Positions 9,447-18,645 are shown, counted from the stretch's first letter. The stretch: DNA of 64,000 nt from Chitinophagaceae bacterium (GCA_026415715.1 JAOAGO010000005.1:1-64000), one strand, 5' to 3'. Notes: generated by a model from the sequence alone, not told the origin. Translations and numbers: made by a program.

Positions 9447-9896
9447 ATGATGAAAAACATACTGTTGTTAATTTTTATTTTACCTATGGGTTTAATGGCG
9501 CAAATGGATCCCGTGCAATGGTCTTTCAGCGCCACAAAGGTTGGAGACAAAACTTACGAGGTAAAATTGGTAGCCACACTTCAGAAAAAATGGCATCTGT
9601 ATTCTCAAACCCAACCCAAAGATGCCATTATTCTGCCCACTACATTTCGTTTTAACCCCAATCCTTTGATTACGCTGGAGGGGAAAGTAAAAGAAATCGG
9701 CAAACTGGAAAAGTTTTACGACAAAACGGTAGGTGCATCGGCTTATCAGTATTCCAACAGCGTTACTTTTGTTCAACGCGTTAAAATCAAATCCAACGCC
9801 AAAACAAAATTAATCGGCAGCGTTCAATATCAAACCTGCGATGATGAAAGATGCCTGCCTCCCAAAACCGTCAGCTTTTCGGTGGAATTAAAATAA
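9447..9896 (+). CDS. Free-standing DsbD-alpha-like (DsbC_N) periplasmic domain protein
   Basis: The ORF track starts at 9357, but the ATG at 9447 (or 9450) follows AAGGAATT and begins a proper signal peptide (MMKNILLLIFILPMGLMAQ), so I use it. The mature part of about 130 residues matches the N-terminal domain of DsbD (DsbC_N family): KWHLYSQ near the start and the cysteine pair in QTCDDERCLPP near the end. That pair is the redox centre that in DsbD receives electrons from the membrane domain and passes them to periplasmic substrates. The next gene is dsbD itself, 18 bases away. Notably, the fused alpha domain of that DsbD lacks the pair, so this small protein may supply it. Confidence 0.82.
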   Translation: MMKNILLLIFILPMGLMAQMDPVQWSFSATKVGDKTYEVKLVATLQKKWHLYSQTQPKDAIILPTTFRFNPNPLITLEGKVKEIGKLEKFYDKTVGASAYQYSNSVTFVQRVKIKSNAKTKLIGSVQYQTCDDERCLPPKTVSFSVELK

Positions 9897-9914
9897 TTTT
9901 ATCTTCTGTTACGA

Positions 9915-11891
9915 ATGACTGCACATCATTCTGAGATGAAATCGTTGTTTGGAAAAAAATCTTTTTTTCTGTTTCTTTTTTCTTTGCCTCTGTACGCTTT
10001 ACTTTATTCTCAGTCGAATCAGAATGAGCCGTTATGGGTAGTGGAGAGCAAAAAGAAAGGGGAAGGGTATTACGAATTACAATTTCTCTGCAGCGATGCA
10101 AAAGGCTGGGAAATTTATACTCCGGAACAATCGCCGGGCGGGGTGCCTGCCGTTAGCATCGCCTTTGAAGATTCTTTGGTTCACGCAGAAATGCCGATAC
10201 GAATTAACGGGCAGATAAAAAAAATTAAAAACACAGCGCTGGACACTTTACTCAATGTATTTGATGGCCCTGCTGATTTTACCATCTCTGTAAGAATTAA
10301 AGGAATCGTACCGGAGCGCCTGACGGGATCATTGTTTTACACCTACGGCAAAAACGATGAGTACATCCCTTCGGCGGAATATGCTTTTTCGGTTCCGCTT
10401 GAAGGCGGTGTTTCGGGGGGTTGGCAGCCCAGAGTTTCTTCTCTCGACATTTCCAGACCTTTAAAAAACTGTGGCGATGATGAGGCGGTAAATAAAGGGC
10501 TGTTAACCGTTTTTCTTTTGGGAATTCTCGGAGGTTTTATAGCCTTGCTGACACCTTGTGTGTTTCCGATGATTCCGGTTACGGTTACGTTTTTTACCAA
10601 AAAATCCACAGACAGGAAAAAAGGGATCAGGAATGCCGTGCTGTACGGCTTTTTTATATTTCTGATTTATACCCTAATAACGGTTCCGTTTCATTTTGTG
10701 GAAAGTACAAGAAGCGAAATATTTAATAATATTTCCACAAATGCGTGGGTCAATTTAGTGTTCTTTGTCATTTTTGTGGTGTTTGCCTTATCCTTTTTCG
10801 GCCTTTTTGAACTTACTCTTCCTTCATCGCTGGCCAACTTAGCCGGAGCCCGTTCGGGTATTGCCGATCTTGGAGGAATTTTTTTTATGGCGCTTACGCT
10901 GGTCATTGTTTCGTTTTCCTGCACTGGCCCGATTTTAGGCACACTGCTGGTCGGACAATTGCGTGAAGGCCCCTGGCCGCTCACATTCGGGGCGGCCGGT
11001 TTTGGTTTGGCGTTGAGTCTTCCTTTTGCTTTGTTTGCCATGTTTCCCCGCTGGATGCAGTCTTTACCCCGTTCCGGAAGCTGGATGCAAACGTTAAAGG
11101 TTGTGCTGGGTTTTGTGGAACTGGGCCTTGCGGTTAAATTTTTTGCCAATGCTGACAATGTCAAGCAGTGGGGCATCATGAAAAGAGAAATATTCATAGG
11201 GGCCTGGATCATCATCAGCCTGCTGACTACCTTATACTTGTTTGGTTTTTTTGAAAAGAAAAATGAAAAAGTAATCCGACGGCTGTCGTTTATGAGCGTC
11301 TTTTTTGGGATACTGTTCGGGGCTTTTACGATTTATCTTATTCCGGGTCTGTTCAATTCAAAGTCAGCGAAGCTGAAATGGCTGAGCGGATTTCCACCTC
11401 CTTTTTCTTACAGCATCTATCCGCATCACGTTTTGCATGCCAAAGGGGTAAATCCGATCATGAACGATTTGGATGCCGCCATGGAGAAAGCAAAAAAAGA
11501 GAACAAACCGGTTTTGATAGATTTTACGGGATGGGCCTGCGTGAATTGCCGCCGGATGGAAGAAAAGGTTTGGACGGATTATGAAGCAGACTCTCTGATG
11601 CGGACTCAGTTTGTAGTGGTATCTCTTTATGTTGATGAACGAAGACTGCTGCCGCCTCACGAGCGGATTACTTATACCAATTCTTCGGGAAAGGAAGAGC
11701 GGATTCTGACGGTGGGAGATAAATGGACAGCTTTTCAGAAAGAAAATTTCGGGGCGGTCTCACAGCCTCAATATGCCATCATTACACCTGATTTCAGGGC
11801 CTTAACCAAAACCAAATTTTACACTCCCGATGCCGGAGAGTTTACTCGTTGGCTGACGTGCGGACTGGAGGCGTATCGTGCAATGAAGTAA
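9915..11891 (+). CDS. dsbD: Thiol:disulfide interchange protein DsbD, alpha domain without cysteines
   Basis: A 658-residue three-part protein that moves electrons from cytoplasmic thioredoxin to the envelope. Residues about 35-165 are a DsbC_N-like alpha domain; 195-480 form the membrane domain with the two key cysteines in LTPCVFPM (Cys215) and SFSCTGP (Cys336); 510-658 form the thioredoxin-like gamma domain with ACVNC (Cys542, Cys545). In the alpha domain the usual CxnC site reads TYGKNDEYIPS, so both cysteines appear replaced by tyrosines 144 and 150. A second possible start is Met8 (9936), which gives a tighter signal peptide. It forms an apparent operon with the DsbD-alpha-like gene 18 bases upstream, which keeps the cysteines. 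Confidence 0.9.
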   Translation: MTAHHSEMKSLFGKKSFFLFLFSLPLYALLYSQSNQNEPLWVVESKKKGEGYYELQFLCSDAKGWEIYTPEQSPGGVPAVSIAFEDSLVHAEMPIRINGQIKKIKNTALDTLLNVFDGPADFTISVRIKGIVPERLTGSLFYTYGKNDEYIPSAEYAFSVPLEGGVSGGWQPRVSSLDISRPLKNCGDDEAVNKGLLTVFLLGILGGFIALLTPCVFPMIPVTVTFFTKKSTDRKKGIRNAVLYGFFIFLIYTLITVPFHFVESTRSEIFNNISTNAWVNLVFFVIFVVFALSFFGLFELTLPSSLANLAGARSGIADLGGIFFMALTLVIVSFSCTGPILGTLLVGQLREGPWPLTFGAAGFGLALSLPFALFAMFPRWMQSLPRSGSWMQTLKVVLGFVELGLAVKFFANADNVKQWGIMKREIFIGAWIIISLLTTLYLFGFFEKKNEKVIRRLSFMSVFFGILFGAFTIYLIPGLFNSKSAKLKWLSGFPPPFSYSIYPHHVLHAKGVNPIMNDLDAAMEKAKKENKPVLIDFTGWACVNCRRMEEKVWTDYEADSLMRTQFVVVSLYVDERRLLPPHERITYTNSSGKEERILTVGDKWTAFQKENFGAVSQPQYAIITPDFRALTKTKFYTPDAGEFTRWLTCGLEAYRAMK

Positions 11892-11939
11892 AGAGGAACT
11901 TTGTTTTATTCAGCAAGAATTGCCATTATTAAAAAATTA

Positions 11940-11978
11940 AAACCCTTTGAGGAGCAACATCCCCCAAAGGGCTTTATT
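11940..11978 (+). terminator. Hairpin terminator after dsbD
   Basis: CCCTTTG (11943-11949) pairs with CAAAGGG (11965-11971), flanked by an A-run on the left and CTTTATT on the right. It lies 50 bases after the dsbD stop and could act in both directions, though it is distant from the end of the sigma gene. Confidence 0.5.
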
Positions 11979-11981
11979 GGC

Positions 11982-12090
11982 GTCATTCTGTATCAGCATT
12001 TCTGAATATAGCCTCCGGCAAATTGATGATTGAATCGCAAGATTCAGGTTTTGGCGGCATTTTGAAATTCAGTCAGAGATACAGAATGAC
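11982..12090. repeat. 109-base nested palindrome (REP/MITE-like element)
   Basis: Terminal arms GTCATTCTGTATC (11982-11994) and GATACAGAATGAC (12078-12090) are perfect 13-base inverted repeats. Near the centre sits a second hairpin, TGAATC-GCAA-GATTCA (12031-12046), and the regions between show partial complementarity (CTGAAT/ATTCAG). The two symmetry centres almost coincide, so the whole unit can fold into one long stem. GTCATTCTG ends are common in dispersed palindromic repeats of Bacteroidota genomes. No transposase is present. It lies between two convergent genes. Confidence 0.6.
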
Positions 12091-12107
12091 AGTTCATTCA
12101 GCAGATT

Positions 12108-12689
12108 TTATAAGGCAATTTGTTTTTGGGTCATCATTTTGCGCAGATTGATAAGTCCGTAACGCATACGTCCCAGCGCCGTGTTTATGCTGCATTGGGT
12201 CAGTTCGGCAATTTCCTTAAAACTCAAATCGGCATAATGCCGGAGCACAATCACTTCCCGTTGATCTTCAGGTAACCGATCCAGCATATCCAGAATTTTG
12301 GAATGACTTTGTCTGCGCATCATTTTGGTTTCCGCACTTTCTTCGGTAAAACGCAGTACATCAAAAATATCCCGGTCATCTGAAGTTTTTATAGCCGGTG
12401 TTCGTTTTATTTTCCGGAAATAATCCACACAAAGATTATGAGCGATACGCATGGCCCAGGGAAGAAATTTTCCTTCTTCGGTATAACGTCCGTTTCGTAT
12501 GGTATCAATAATGCGGATAAAAACTTCCTGAAATATGTCTTCAGCAAGATATTTATCTTTTATTAGAAAATAAATCGAAGTGTACAGTTTATCCTTATGG
12601 CGAAGTATGAGTACTTCAAGCGCCTCCGAATGTCCGTTTTGAAATAAACGGATCAGTTCATTGTCTGTTTTTGTTTTTAAGGTAGTCAT
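12108..12689 (-). CDS. ECF-type RNA polymerase sigma factor (sigma-70 family, region 2 and 4)
   Basis: A sigma factor that directs RNA polymerase to a small regulon. The ORF track starts at 12740, but Met18 (12689, MTTLKTKTDNELI) is the likely start because family members begin there and the sequence upstream forms a hairpin. The 193-residue product has region 2 (LAEDIFQEVFIRII, LPWAMRIAHNLCVDYFR) and region 4 with helix-turn-helix (LPEDQREVIVLRHYADLSFKEIAEL, NTALGRMRYGL). No anti-sigma factor gene is adjacent, which is unusual for ECF factors but common in this Bacteroidota subgroup. Targets cannot be read from the sequence. It is divergent from uvrA. Confidence 0.9.
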   Translation of the reverse strand: MTTLKTKTDNELIRLFQNGHSEALEVLILRHKDKLYTSIYFLIKDKYLAEDIFQEVFIRIIDTIRNGRYTEEGKFLPWAMRIAHNLCVDYFRKIKRTPAIKTSDDRDIFDVLRFTEESAETKMMRRQSHSKILDMLDRLPEDQREVIVLRHYADLSFKEIAELTQCSINTALGRMRYGLINLRKMMTQKQIAL

Positions 12690-12710
12690 AGTTTCAGCAA
12701 TTGTTTTAAT

Positions 12711-12738
12711 GAATCTTATGCAAAACGCATGCAGATTC
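12711..12738. promoter_or_regulatory. Hairpin or operator dyad upstream of the sigma factor gene
   Basis: GAATCT (12711-12716) and AGATTC (12733-12738) enclose ATGC-AAAAC-GCAT, giving a ten-pair stem with a small bulge and a five-base loop, 21 bases before the sigma start. It could be a 5'-UTR hairpin or a protein site. Role is inferred from position only. Confidence 0.4.
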
Positions 12739-12940
12739 AATGGATATTGGTTAAAAAATTGAAAATAAAAAACGGAGTAGAAGTGAGGCGATAACTGATA
12801 GTTTTAGTTGAATAATTGGTTTTTCCTTGTAAAAATAGAACTTTCTCTCATCCTGAGAAATTTTTTTCGTTTAAAATTTAAAACCGATTTCTAAAAAAAA
12901 TGTTAATCATGAGTTGCTTAATCAAAGAACGGCAATGCGT

Positions 12941-12948
12941 TACATTTG
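12941..12948 (+). promoter_or_regulatory. -7 promoter element of uvrA
   Basis: TACATTTG matches TAnnTTTG exactly. It overlaps the TTG (12946) at which the ORF track starts uvrA, so that TTG cannot be the translation start; the GTG at 12991 is preferred. A TTG at 12914-12916 could be the -33 element but the spacing is long. The 301-base stretch 12690-12990 between sigma and uvrA starts otherwise holds only the hairpin upstream of the sigma gene and A/T-rich sequence. Confidence 0.5.
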
Positions 12949-12990
12949 CATTTCCTGAAAATTTTAAAAAAAAGGAAAAGGAAAAAACCG

Positions 12991-15810
12991 GTGAATAAAA
13001 ACGTCGTAAAATCCGCAGATTCCATATTCGTTAAAGGAGCAAAGGTTCACAATCTTAAAAATATTGACGTAGAGATACCGGCGAATCAACTCGTCGTCAT
13101 AACCGGTGTATCCGGTTCCGGAAAATCTTCATTAACGATGGATACGTTGTACGCCGAAGGACAACGACGTTATGCCGAAAGCCTGAGCGCTTATGCCCGC
13201 CAGTTTCTGAGCCGTATGAACAAACCGGATGTAGAATATATCAAAGGACTAAGGCCGGCGATTGCCATAGAACAAAAAGTCATATCCAGAACACCCCGCA
13301 GTACGGTAGGTTCAATGACGGAAATTAATGACTATCTGCGCTTGCTTTTTGCCAAAATCGGTAAAACCTTTTCGCCTGTGTCGGGAAGAGAAGTGAAACG
13401 GGATGATACGGAAGACGTATTGGCCTGCCTGAAACGCTTTACTGCCGGAAGTAAAACTTATATTTTGGCTCCTTTCAAGAATCATGCTTCACGCAGTGTA
13501 AAAGAAGAACTGAATATTCTTTTGCAAAAGGGATTCAGCCGAGTGCTTTGTTTTTCTAAAAAAAAGAAAGATAAACCGGAAGCCTTGCTCATAGAAGAAC
13601 TACTCGATGTGGCAGCTGATAATTTACAGGAAAAAAATGTGGCTTATGTTTTAATTGATCGTTTGATAGTAAAGGAATTTAAGGAAGAAGAAATACATCG
13701 CATAACCGATTCGGTGAATACTGCCTTTTACGAAGGTGATGGCGAAATGGCATTGGCTGTGCAAACAACGGATGAGACCGGCTGGGAATTTTATCATTTC
13801 AATCATCGCTTCGAAAGAGACGGGATTCGATTTGAACCTCCCACGCCTGAACTTTTTTCATTTAATCATCCTGTTGGCGCATGTCCTACCTGCGAAGGAT
13901 TTTCCATGGTATTGGGTATTGACCCGGACCTTGTGATTCCGAATAAACAACTCAGCGTATATGAAGGTGCCGTTGCTCCCTGGCGGGGCGAGGTGATGGA
14001 CTGGTGGAGGAAACAATTTATTAAAGGGGCATCGCGCCTGAATTTTCCCATTCATAAGCCCGTAGCCGATTTGTCAGAAAAGCAGTACAACATTTTATGG
14101 GAAGGCGCAGATGGAGTTTATGGTATCCGTGATTTTTTTAATGATGTGGAGTCGCAGCTTTATAAAGTACAGTACCGGGTTCTGCTGAGCCGTTATCGCG
14201 GCAAAACCGTCTGTCCCGATTGTAACGGTTATCGGCTGCGGAAAGAGGCCTTATACGTAAAAATAGAGGGAAAGCATATCGGCGAGCTGTGTAAAATGCA
14301 GATTAAGGATTTGAAAAACTGGTTTGACAAACTTCCGGAAAAACTGAGTGAACACGAAAAACAAATCAGTCTGAGAATCTGCACGGAAATCCAAAACCGC
14401 CTGCAAACCTTGCTTCAGGTGGGGCTGGGTTATCTCACACCGGATCGTTTGGCTAACACGTTAAGCGGCGGCGAAAGTCAGCGTATACAGCTTACCCGTA
14501 GTTTGGGAAGTCATTTAACCGATTCCTTGTATATTCTGGATGAGCCTTCTATCGGTCTTCATCCGCGTGATACAGCCCGGTTGATAAAGGTGCTTAAAGC
14601 GCTTCGGGATTTGAATAACACCGTGGTAGTGGTAGAACACGATGAAATGATGATGCGTGAGGCGGATTACATTATAGATCTCGGACCGCTGGCCTCTTAT
14701 CAGGGAGGAGAAGTGGTTGCAGCCGGAACTTACCATGATATTCTGACACATCCGAAAAGCATTACAGGAAAATACCTTCGCAAAGAATACACCATTGAAC
14801 CACCGGCCAAAGTTAGAAGCTGGAAGAAGTCCATTATAGTCGAGGGCGCTCGTCAGCATAATCTGAAAAATATTACGGTTACATTCCCCCTTCAGGTATT
14901 CTGTGTAATATGCGGGGTAAGCGGTAGCGGAAAAACTACATTGGTAAAACAAATTCTTTATCCTGCTTTGAAAAGACTGAAGGGAGAGGCGGCTGACAAA
15001 CCGGGATTACATAAAAAAATTTCCGGCGATTGGGAATGGATTGACACCATTGAACTGGTTGACCAGAATCCTATCGGAAAATCAAGCCGAAGCAATCCGG
15101 TAACCTATATTAAAGCCTACGACAGCATCCGGGATTTATTTGCGCAGCAACCTTTGAGCAAAATTCGCGGATTTCAGTCCAGACATTTTTCGTTTAATAT
15201 AGATGGCGGACGATGCGATACCTGTAAAGGTGAGGGAGAGCAGATTATTGAAATGCAATTTCTGGCCGATGTGCACCTGACCTGCGAAGCCTGCAACGGA
15301 AAACGGTTTAAAGAAGAAGTTCTGGAAGTACATTATAAGGGAAAAAATATAGCCGAGGTTCTGGATATGAGTGTGGATGAAGCGTTGCAATTTTTTAAAG
15401 ACGAAAAACAAATTATTCGGTCATTACAACCGCTCAGCGATGTGGGATTAGGATATATTAAACTTGGGCAACCGGCCACAACACTTTCCGGGGGTGAAGC
15501 GCAGCGGGTTAAACTGGCTTCTTTTCTGGGAAAAGGAAAATCCGACCGCACATCTTTATTTATTTTTGATGAACCCACTACGGGACTGCATTTTCATGAT
15601 ATAAAAAAACTACTGGCATCTTTTCAGGCATTGATTGAAGCCGGCCATTCCATCATTGTCATAGAACATCATCCCGAAATTATACGAAGCGCCGATTGGG
15701 TAATTGAACTGGGGCCTGAAGCCGGTGACGAAGGAGGGTATGTGGTTTTTGAAGGTGTTCCCGCCCAATTAAAACAATGCAAAAAAAGCCCGACGGCACC
15801 CTTCATATAA
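12991..15810 (+). CDS. uvrA: Excinuclease ABC subunit A
   Basis: UvrA is the damage-sensing ATPase of nucleotide excision repair; it loads UvrB on lesions. Two ABC modules are present: Walker A GVSGSGKSS near the N-terminus with signature LSGGESQR, and GVSGSGKTT with LSGGEAQR in the second half, each followed by a DEP Walker B. Zinc-binding pairs are intact (CPTC/CPDC and CDTC/CEAC). I start at GTG 12991, after an AAGGAAAAGG stretch, giving 939 residues, close to the usual 940; the track's TTG start overlaps a promoter box. Bacteroidota often carry two UvrA paralogues, and I cannot tell which one this is. It stands alone, without uvrB or uvrC. Confidence 0.93.
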   Translation: MNKNVVKSADSIFVKGAKVHNLKNIDVEIPANQLVVITGVSGSGKSSLTMDTLYAEGQRRYAESLSAYARQFLSRMNKPDVEYIKGLRPAIAIEQKVISRTPRSTVGSMTEINDYLRLLFAKIGKTFSPVSGREVKRDDTEDVLACLKRFTAGSKTYILAPFKNHASRSVKEELNILLQKGFSRVLCFSKKKKDKPEALLIEELLDVAADNLQEKNVAYVLIDRLIVKEFKEEEIHRITDSVNTAFYEGDGEMALAVQTTDETGWEFYHFNHRFERDGIRFEPPTPELFSFNHPVGACPTCEGFSMVLGIDPDLVIPNKQLSVYEGAVAPWRGEVMDWWRKQFIKGASRLNFPIHKPVADLSEKQYNILWEGADGVYGIRDFFNDVESQLYKVQYRVLLSRYRGKTVCPDCNGYRLRKEALYVKIEGKHIGELCKMQIKDLKNWFDKLPEKLSEHEKQISLRICTEIQNRLQTLLQVGLGYLTPDRLANTLSGGESQRIQLTRSLGSHLTDSLYILDEPSIGLHPRDTARLIKVLKALRDLNNTVVVVEHDEMMMREADYIIDLGPLASYQGGEVVAAGTYHDILTHPKSITGKYLRKEYTIEPPAKVRSWKKSIIVEGARQHNLKNITVTFPLQVFCVICGVSGSGKTTLVKQILYPALKRLKGEAADKPGLHKKISGDWEWIDTIELVDQNPIGKSSRSNPVTYIKAYDSIRDLFAQQPLSKIRGFQSRHFSFNIDGGRCDTCKGEGEQIIEMQFLADVHLTCEACNGKRFKEEVLEVHYKGKNIAEVLDMSVDEALQFFKDEKQIIRSLQPLSDVGLGYIKLGQPATTLSGGEAQRVKLASFLGKGKSDRTSLFIFDEPTTGLHFHDIKKLLASFQALIEAGHSIIVIEHHPEIIRSADWVIELGPEAGDEGGYVVFEGVPAQLKQCKKSPTAPFI

Positions 15811-15830
15811 ATTTAATATCTCAACTTTTT

Positions 15831-16247
15831 TTATCGAAGTTTTTCCAGCGATTTCACCAAACGTTCATCTTTTCGGATATCGCGGAATGCCAGAACATAA
15901 CCTGCCAGGGCAAGAAATGGCAGTACGCTGAATAATGCCGGAGTACCCTGTATCAAAAGATTCATTTGCCGTATGAAAAGAAAGCCGATGACTGCGGAAA
16001 TCAAAATGCCTACAAGACAGAGTCGCATTTGCAGAGGCCTGTTTTTATATAGGAAAATGATGAAAATACTGAGTAATAGCGACAGGCCGTTGGTGATCAG
16101 CAAAATAAAATCGCTGTCGGCCTTAATCTGTTTAAAAGTTTCTCTTGCCTGAACCACCGCTTTACCGGAGGCAAAAGGAAAGAAAAAACTCAGAAATACG
16201 GAAACGGCGGTAAGCAGCAGCCATAAGGTTTGTCTTCGTTGTATCAT
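15831..16247 (-). CDS. DUF4293 family membrane protein
   Basis: A 138-residue protein with four predicted membrane spans and a charged C-terminal tail. The opening MIQRRQTLWLLL is characteristic of the DUF4293 family, found mainly in Bacteroidota, with no known function. It starts 11 bases after the glyA stop on the same strand and may be co-transcribed with glyA. It converges with uvrA, whose stop lies 20 bases away. No catalytic or binding residues can be pointed out. Confidence 0.82.
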   Translation of the reverse strand: MIQRRQTLWLLLTAVSVFLSFFFPFASGKAVVQARETFKQIKADSDFILLITNGLSLLLSIFIIFLYKNRPLQMRLCLVGILISAVIGFLFIRQMNLLIQGTPALFSVLPFLALAGYVLAFRDIRKDERLVKSLEKLR

Positions 16248-16258
16248 TTTTGTCTGGA

Positions 16259-17542
16259 TTATTCATATGTTAATTCAGGATAAAGAGGAAAGCGGCTCAT
16301 AAGGTTCTGTACTTCTGTTTTTACAGACTCAACGGCCTGCGGATTATCAATATTATTGATTACGGTGTCTATCAGTTCTGCAATGGTTTCCATGTCTTCT
16401 TCTCTCATGCCCCGTGTCGTCACGGCGGGAACGCCCAGGCGCATACCCGAAGTGATAAAAGGTGATTTGTCATCAAAAGGAACGGCGTTTCGGTTCACGG
16501 TGATACCGGCTTTATCTAAAGTTTCCTGTGCTTTTTTACCCGTTAATCCTTTATTCCGAAGGTCTATCAGCATCAGATGATTGTCTGTGCCTCCGCTGAT
16601 TATCTGATATCCTCTTTTGGTAAGCGCACGGGCCATGGCCTGGGCGTTGGCTACAATCTGTTTGGCATACAGCATAAATTCATCAGAAAGAATTTCGCCA
16701 AAGGCAACGGCTTTTGCAGCAATTATATGCTCCAGGGGCCCGCCCTGTGTACCCGGAAAAACGGCCAGATCCAGCAGCTGGCTCATGGTGCGGATATTGC
16801 CTTTCGGGTCTTTGATTCCCCACTTATTTTCAAAATCATGCCTGAGCATGATGATGCCACCCCGTGGCCCGCGCAGGGTTTTATGCGTTGTGGAAGTTAC
16901 TATATGGCAATATTCAAAAGGGTCGTTTAAAAGGCCTTTGGCAATTAACCCTGCCGGATGCGCTATATCCGCAAGAACAATTGCTCCCACAGCATCAGCT
17001 ATTTCACGTATTCTTTTATAATCCCAGTCACGGCTGTAGGCTGAGGCGCCGCAAATGATCATTTTCGGTTTTTCGGTAAAAGCTTTTTCCTCAAGCTCTT
17101 TATAATTAATAATCCCATCCTGCGTTACACCGTAATGAATAGCCTGATAGATTTTTCCGCTGAAGTTGGCCGGACTGCCGTGAGTGAGGTGACCGCCCAT
17201 ACTTAAATCCAAACCCAGAAATTTATCGCCCGGTTTCATAACCGCCAGAAATACGGCCGCATTAGCCGAAGCGCCGCTGTGGGGTTGAACATTTGCCCAT
17301 GAACAGTTAAACACTTTTTTTAATCGTTCTATAGCCAGATTTTCCAGTTCATCAATCACTTCGCATCCGCCGTAATATCTTTTGGACGGATACCCTTCGG
17401 CATATTTGTTTGTCGGGACTGTGCCCATAGCCTGTAAAACCTGAAGAGAGGCGAAATTTTCAGAAGCGATTAATTCAATACCATTGCGCTGACGTTCCAG
17501 CTCCTTTTGGAGAAGAGAAAAAACAAGAGTATCTTTTTGCAT
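16259..17542 (-). CDS. glyA: Serine hydroxymethyltransferase
   Basis: GlyA interconverts serine and glycine with tetrahydrofolate, feeding one-carbon metabolism in the cytoplasm. The 427-residue protein shows [10 protein letters not shown] (21-30), the folate/PLP pocket motifs [13 protein letters not shown] (48-59) and HSGASAN, and the PLP lysine Lys221 in [14 protein letters not shown]. Length fits the bacterial form. A -7 element ends only four bases before the ATG, so the mRNA may have almost no leader. The DUF4293 gene follows closely. Confidence 0.97.
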   Translation of the reverse strand: MQKDTLVFSLLQKELERQRNGIELIASENFASLQVLQAMGTVPTNKYAEGYPSKRYYGGCEVIDELENLAIERLKKVFNCSWANVQPHSGASANAAVFLAVMKPGDKFLGLDLSMGGHLTHGSPANFSGKIYQAIHYGVTQDGIINYKELEEKAFTEKPKMIICGASAYSRDWDYKRIREIADAVGAIVLADIAHPAGLIAKGLLNDPFEYCHIVTSTTHKTLRGPRGGIIMLRHDFENKWGIKDPKGNIRTMSQLLDLAVFPGTQGGPLEHIIAAKAVAFGEILSDEFMLYAKQIVANAQAMARALTKRGYQIISGGTDNHLMLIDLRNKGLTGKKAQETLDKAGITVNRNAVPFDDKSPFITSGMRLGVPAVTTRGMREEDMETIAELIDTVINNIDNPQAVESVKTEVQNLMSRFPLYPELTYE

Positions 17543-17546
17543 AATG

Positions 17547-17554
17547 CAAAGTTA
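17547..17554 (-). promoter_or_regulatory. -7 promoter element of glyA, four bases from the ATG
   Basis: On the minus strand TAACTTTG is an exact TAnnTTTG match, followed by CATT and then the glyA ATG. Transcription would therefore start at or beside the start codon, implying a leaderless message. The -33 region has no strong TTTG. Confidence 0.5.
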
Positions 17555-17655
17555 AGTTACAGTACGGTAAGCGAGCAGTAAACAGAAATTTTTATTTAAA
17601 ACAAAAATCTTACTTTCGCTGGCTTTTCTGTCAGTTTAAAGCGATTTGTAACAGA

Positions 17656-18645
17656 ATGATTGCCGTTATTCCAGCAGCCGGTTCAGGCACCAAACTGCGT
17701 CCCCACAGTTATACACAACCTAAGGCGCTGATTCCTTTGGCCGGTAAAACCGTGCTCAGTATCATTGTTGACCAGCTCAAAGCTGCAGGAATTTCGGAAT
17801 TTGTGTTTATTGTAGGTTATCTGGGCGAAAAAATTCAGGATTACGTTCGTGAACATTATCCTGAGCTGAAATCTCATTTTGTTCATCAGGCTGATCGGCA
17901 GGGGGTTGGTCATGCTGTTAAACTCACAAAAGATATCGTTAACCGGCAACCGGTTTTTGTGGTATTGGGCGACACGATCTGCGAATACAATGTGAAGGAA
18001 GTAGCAGAAAGTCCCTGTTCCATGATCGGCGTAAAAAAAGTTGATGACCCCCGCGATTTTGGCGTTGCCGAAATAGATGAAAACGGAATCATAACCCACG
18101 TTGTGGAAAAACCTCAGATACCGAAATCGAATATGGCGCTCGTGGGGATATACAAAATACAGGAAACAGACTTATTATTTCAATGCCTGGAAAATAATAT
18201 TCGCAAAGGGCTGAGAAGTCACGGAGAGTATAGTCTTACCGATGCGCTGCAATGTATGGTAAACTTGGGTGTTACGTTCAAATCATTTAAAGTGGAAAAC
18301 TGGTTTGATTGCGGCAGGAAGGAAACGCTGCTGGAATCCAATGCAACGTTGCTGAAAAAATTTGCGCCCGTAACTCAACCCGCCGATTATGAAAATACGG
18401 TCATCATCCCGCCGGTGAGTATCGGTAAAGGATGCCGGATTAAAAATTCCATCATCGGCCCGCATGTTACCATCGGCGAACAAACCGTGCTTGAATATTC
18501 GATTGTGAAAGATTCCATTATCGGCTCTTACTCTCATCTTTATGATATTGTACTTAACGAATCCATCATCGGAAACGATACCAGTTTGCGCGGTGAAAGC
18601 CGAACATTAAACATCGGCGATAACACCAGCATTGATCTCGGATAG
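17656..18645 (+). CDS. Sugar-phosphate nucleotidyltransferase with beta-helix tail
   Basis: The 329-residue enzyme has the nucleotidyltransferase signature (AAGSGTKLRPHSYTQPKALIPLAGK, start) that binds the NTP, as in RmlA, GalU and archaeal Glc1P thymidylyltransferases. Residues 1-235 form the Rossmann-like catalytic domain; after it a run of isoleucine-rich hexapeptides (about 250-325, such as IIGPHV and SIIGSY) forms a left-handed beta helix. This domain order is found in sugar-1-phosphate transferases of nucleotide-sugar synthesis; the sugar and base cannot be set from sequence. It has an imperfect -7 box (TACTTTCG) upstream and is likely followed in the same transcript by the flavoprotein gene 29 bases on. 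Confidence 0.82.
   Translation: MIAVIPAAGSGTKLRPHSYTQPKALIPLAGKTVLSIIVDQLKAAGISEFVFIVGYLGEKIQDYVREHYPELKSHFVHQADRQGVGHAVKLTKDIVNRQPVFVVLGDTICEYNVKEVAESPCSMIGVKKVDDPRDFGVAEIDENGIITHVVEKPQIPKSNMALVGIYKIQETDLLFQCLENNIRKGLRSHGEYSLTDALQCMVNLGVTFKSFKVENWFDCGRKETLLESNATLLKKFAPVTQPADYENTVIIPPVSIGKGCRIKNSIIGPHVTIGEQTVLEYSIVKDSIIGSYSHLYDIVLNESIIGNDTSLRGESRTLNIGDNTSIDLG

Noticed and set aside
12690-12740. N-terminal extension of the sigma factor in the ORF track
   Set aside because: The extra 17 residues do not resemble sigma region 1 and cover a palindromic upstream element; Met18 fits the family start.
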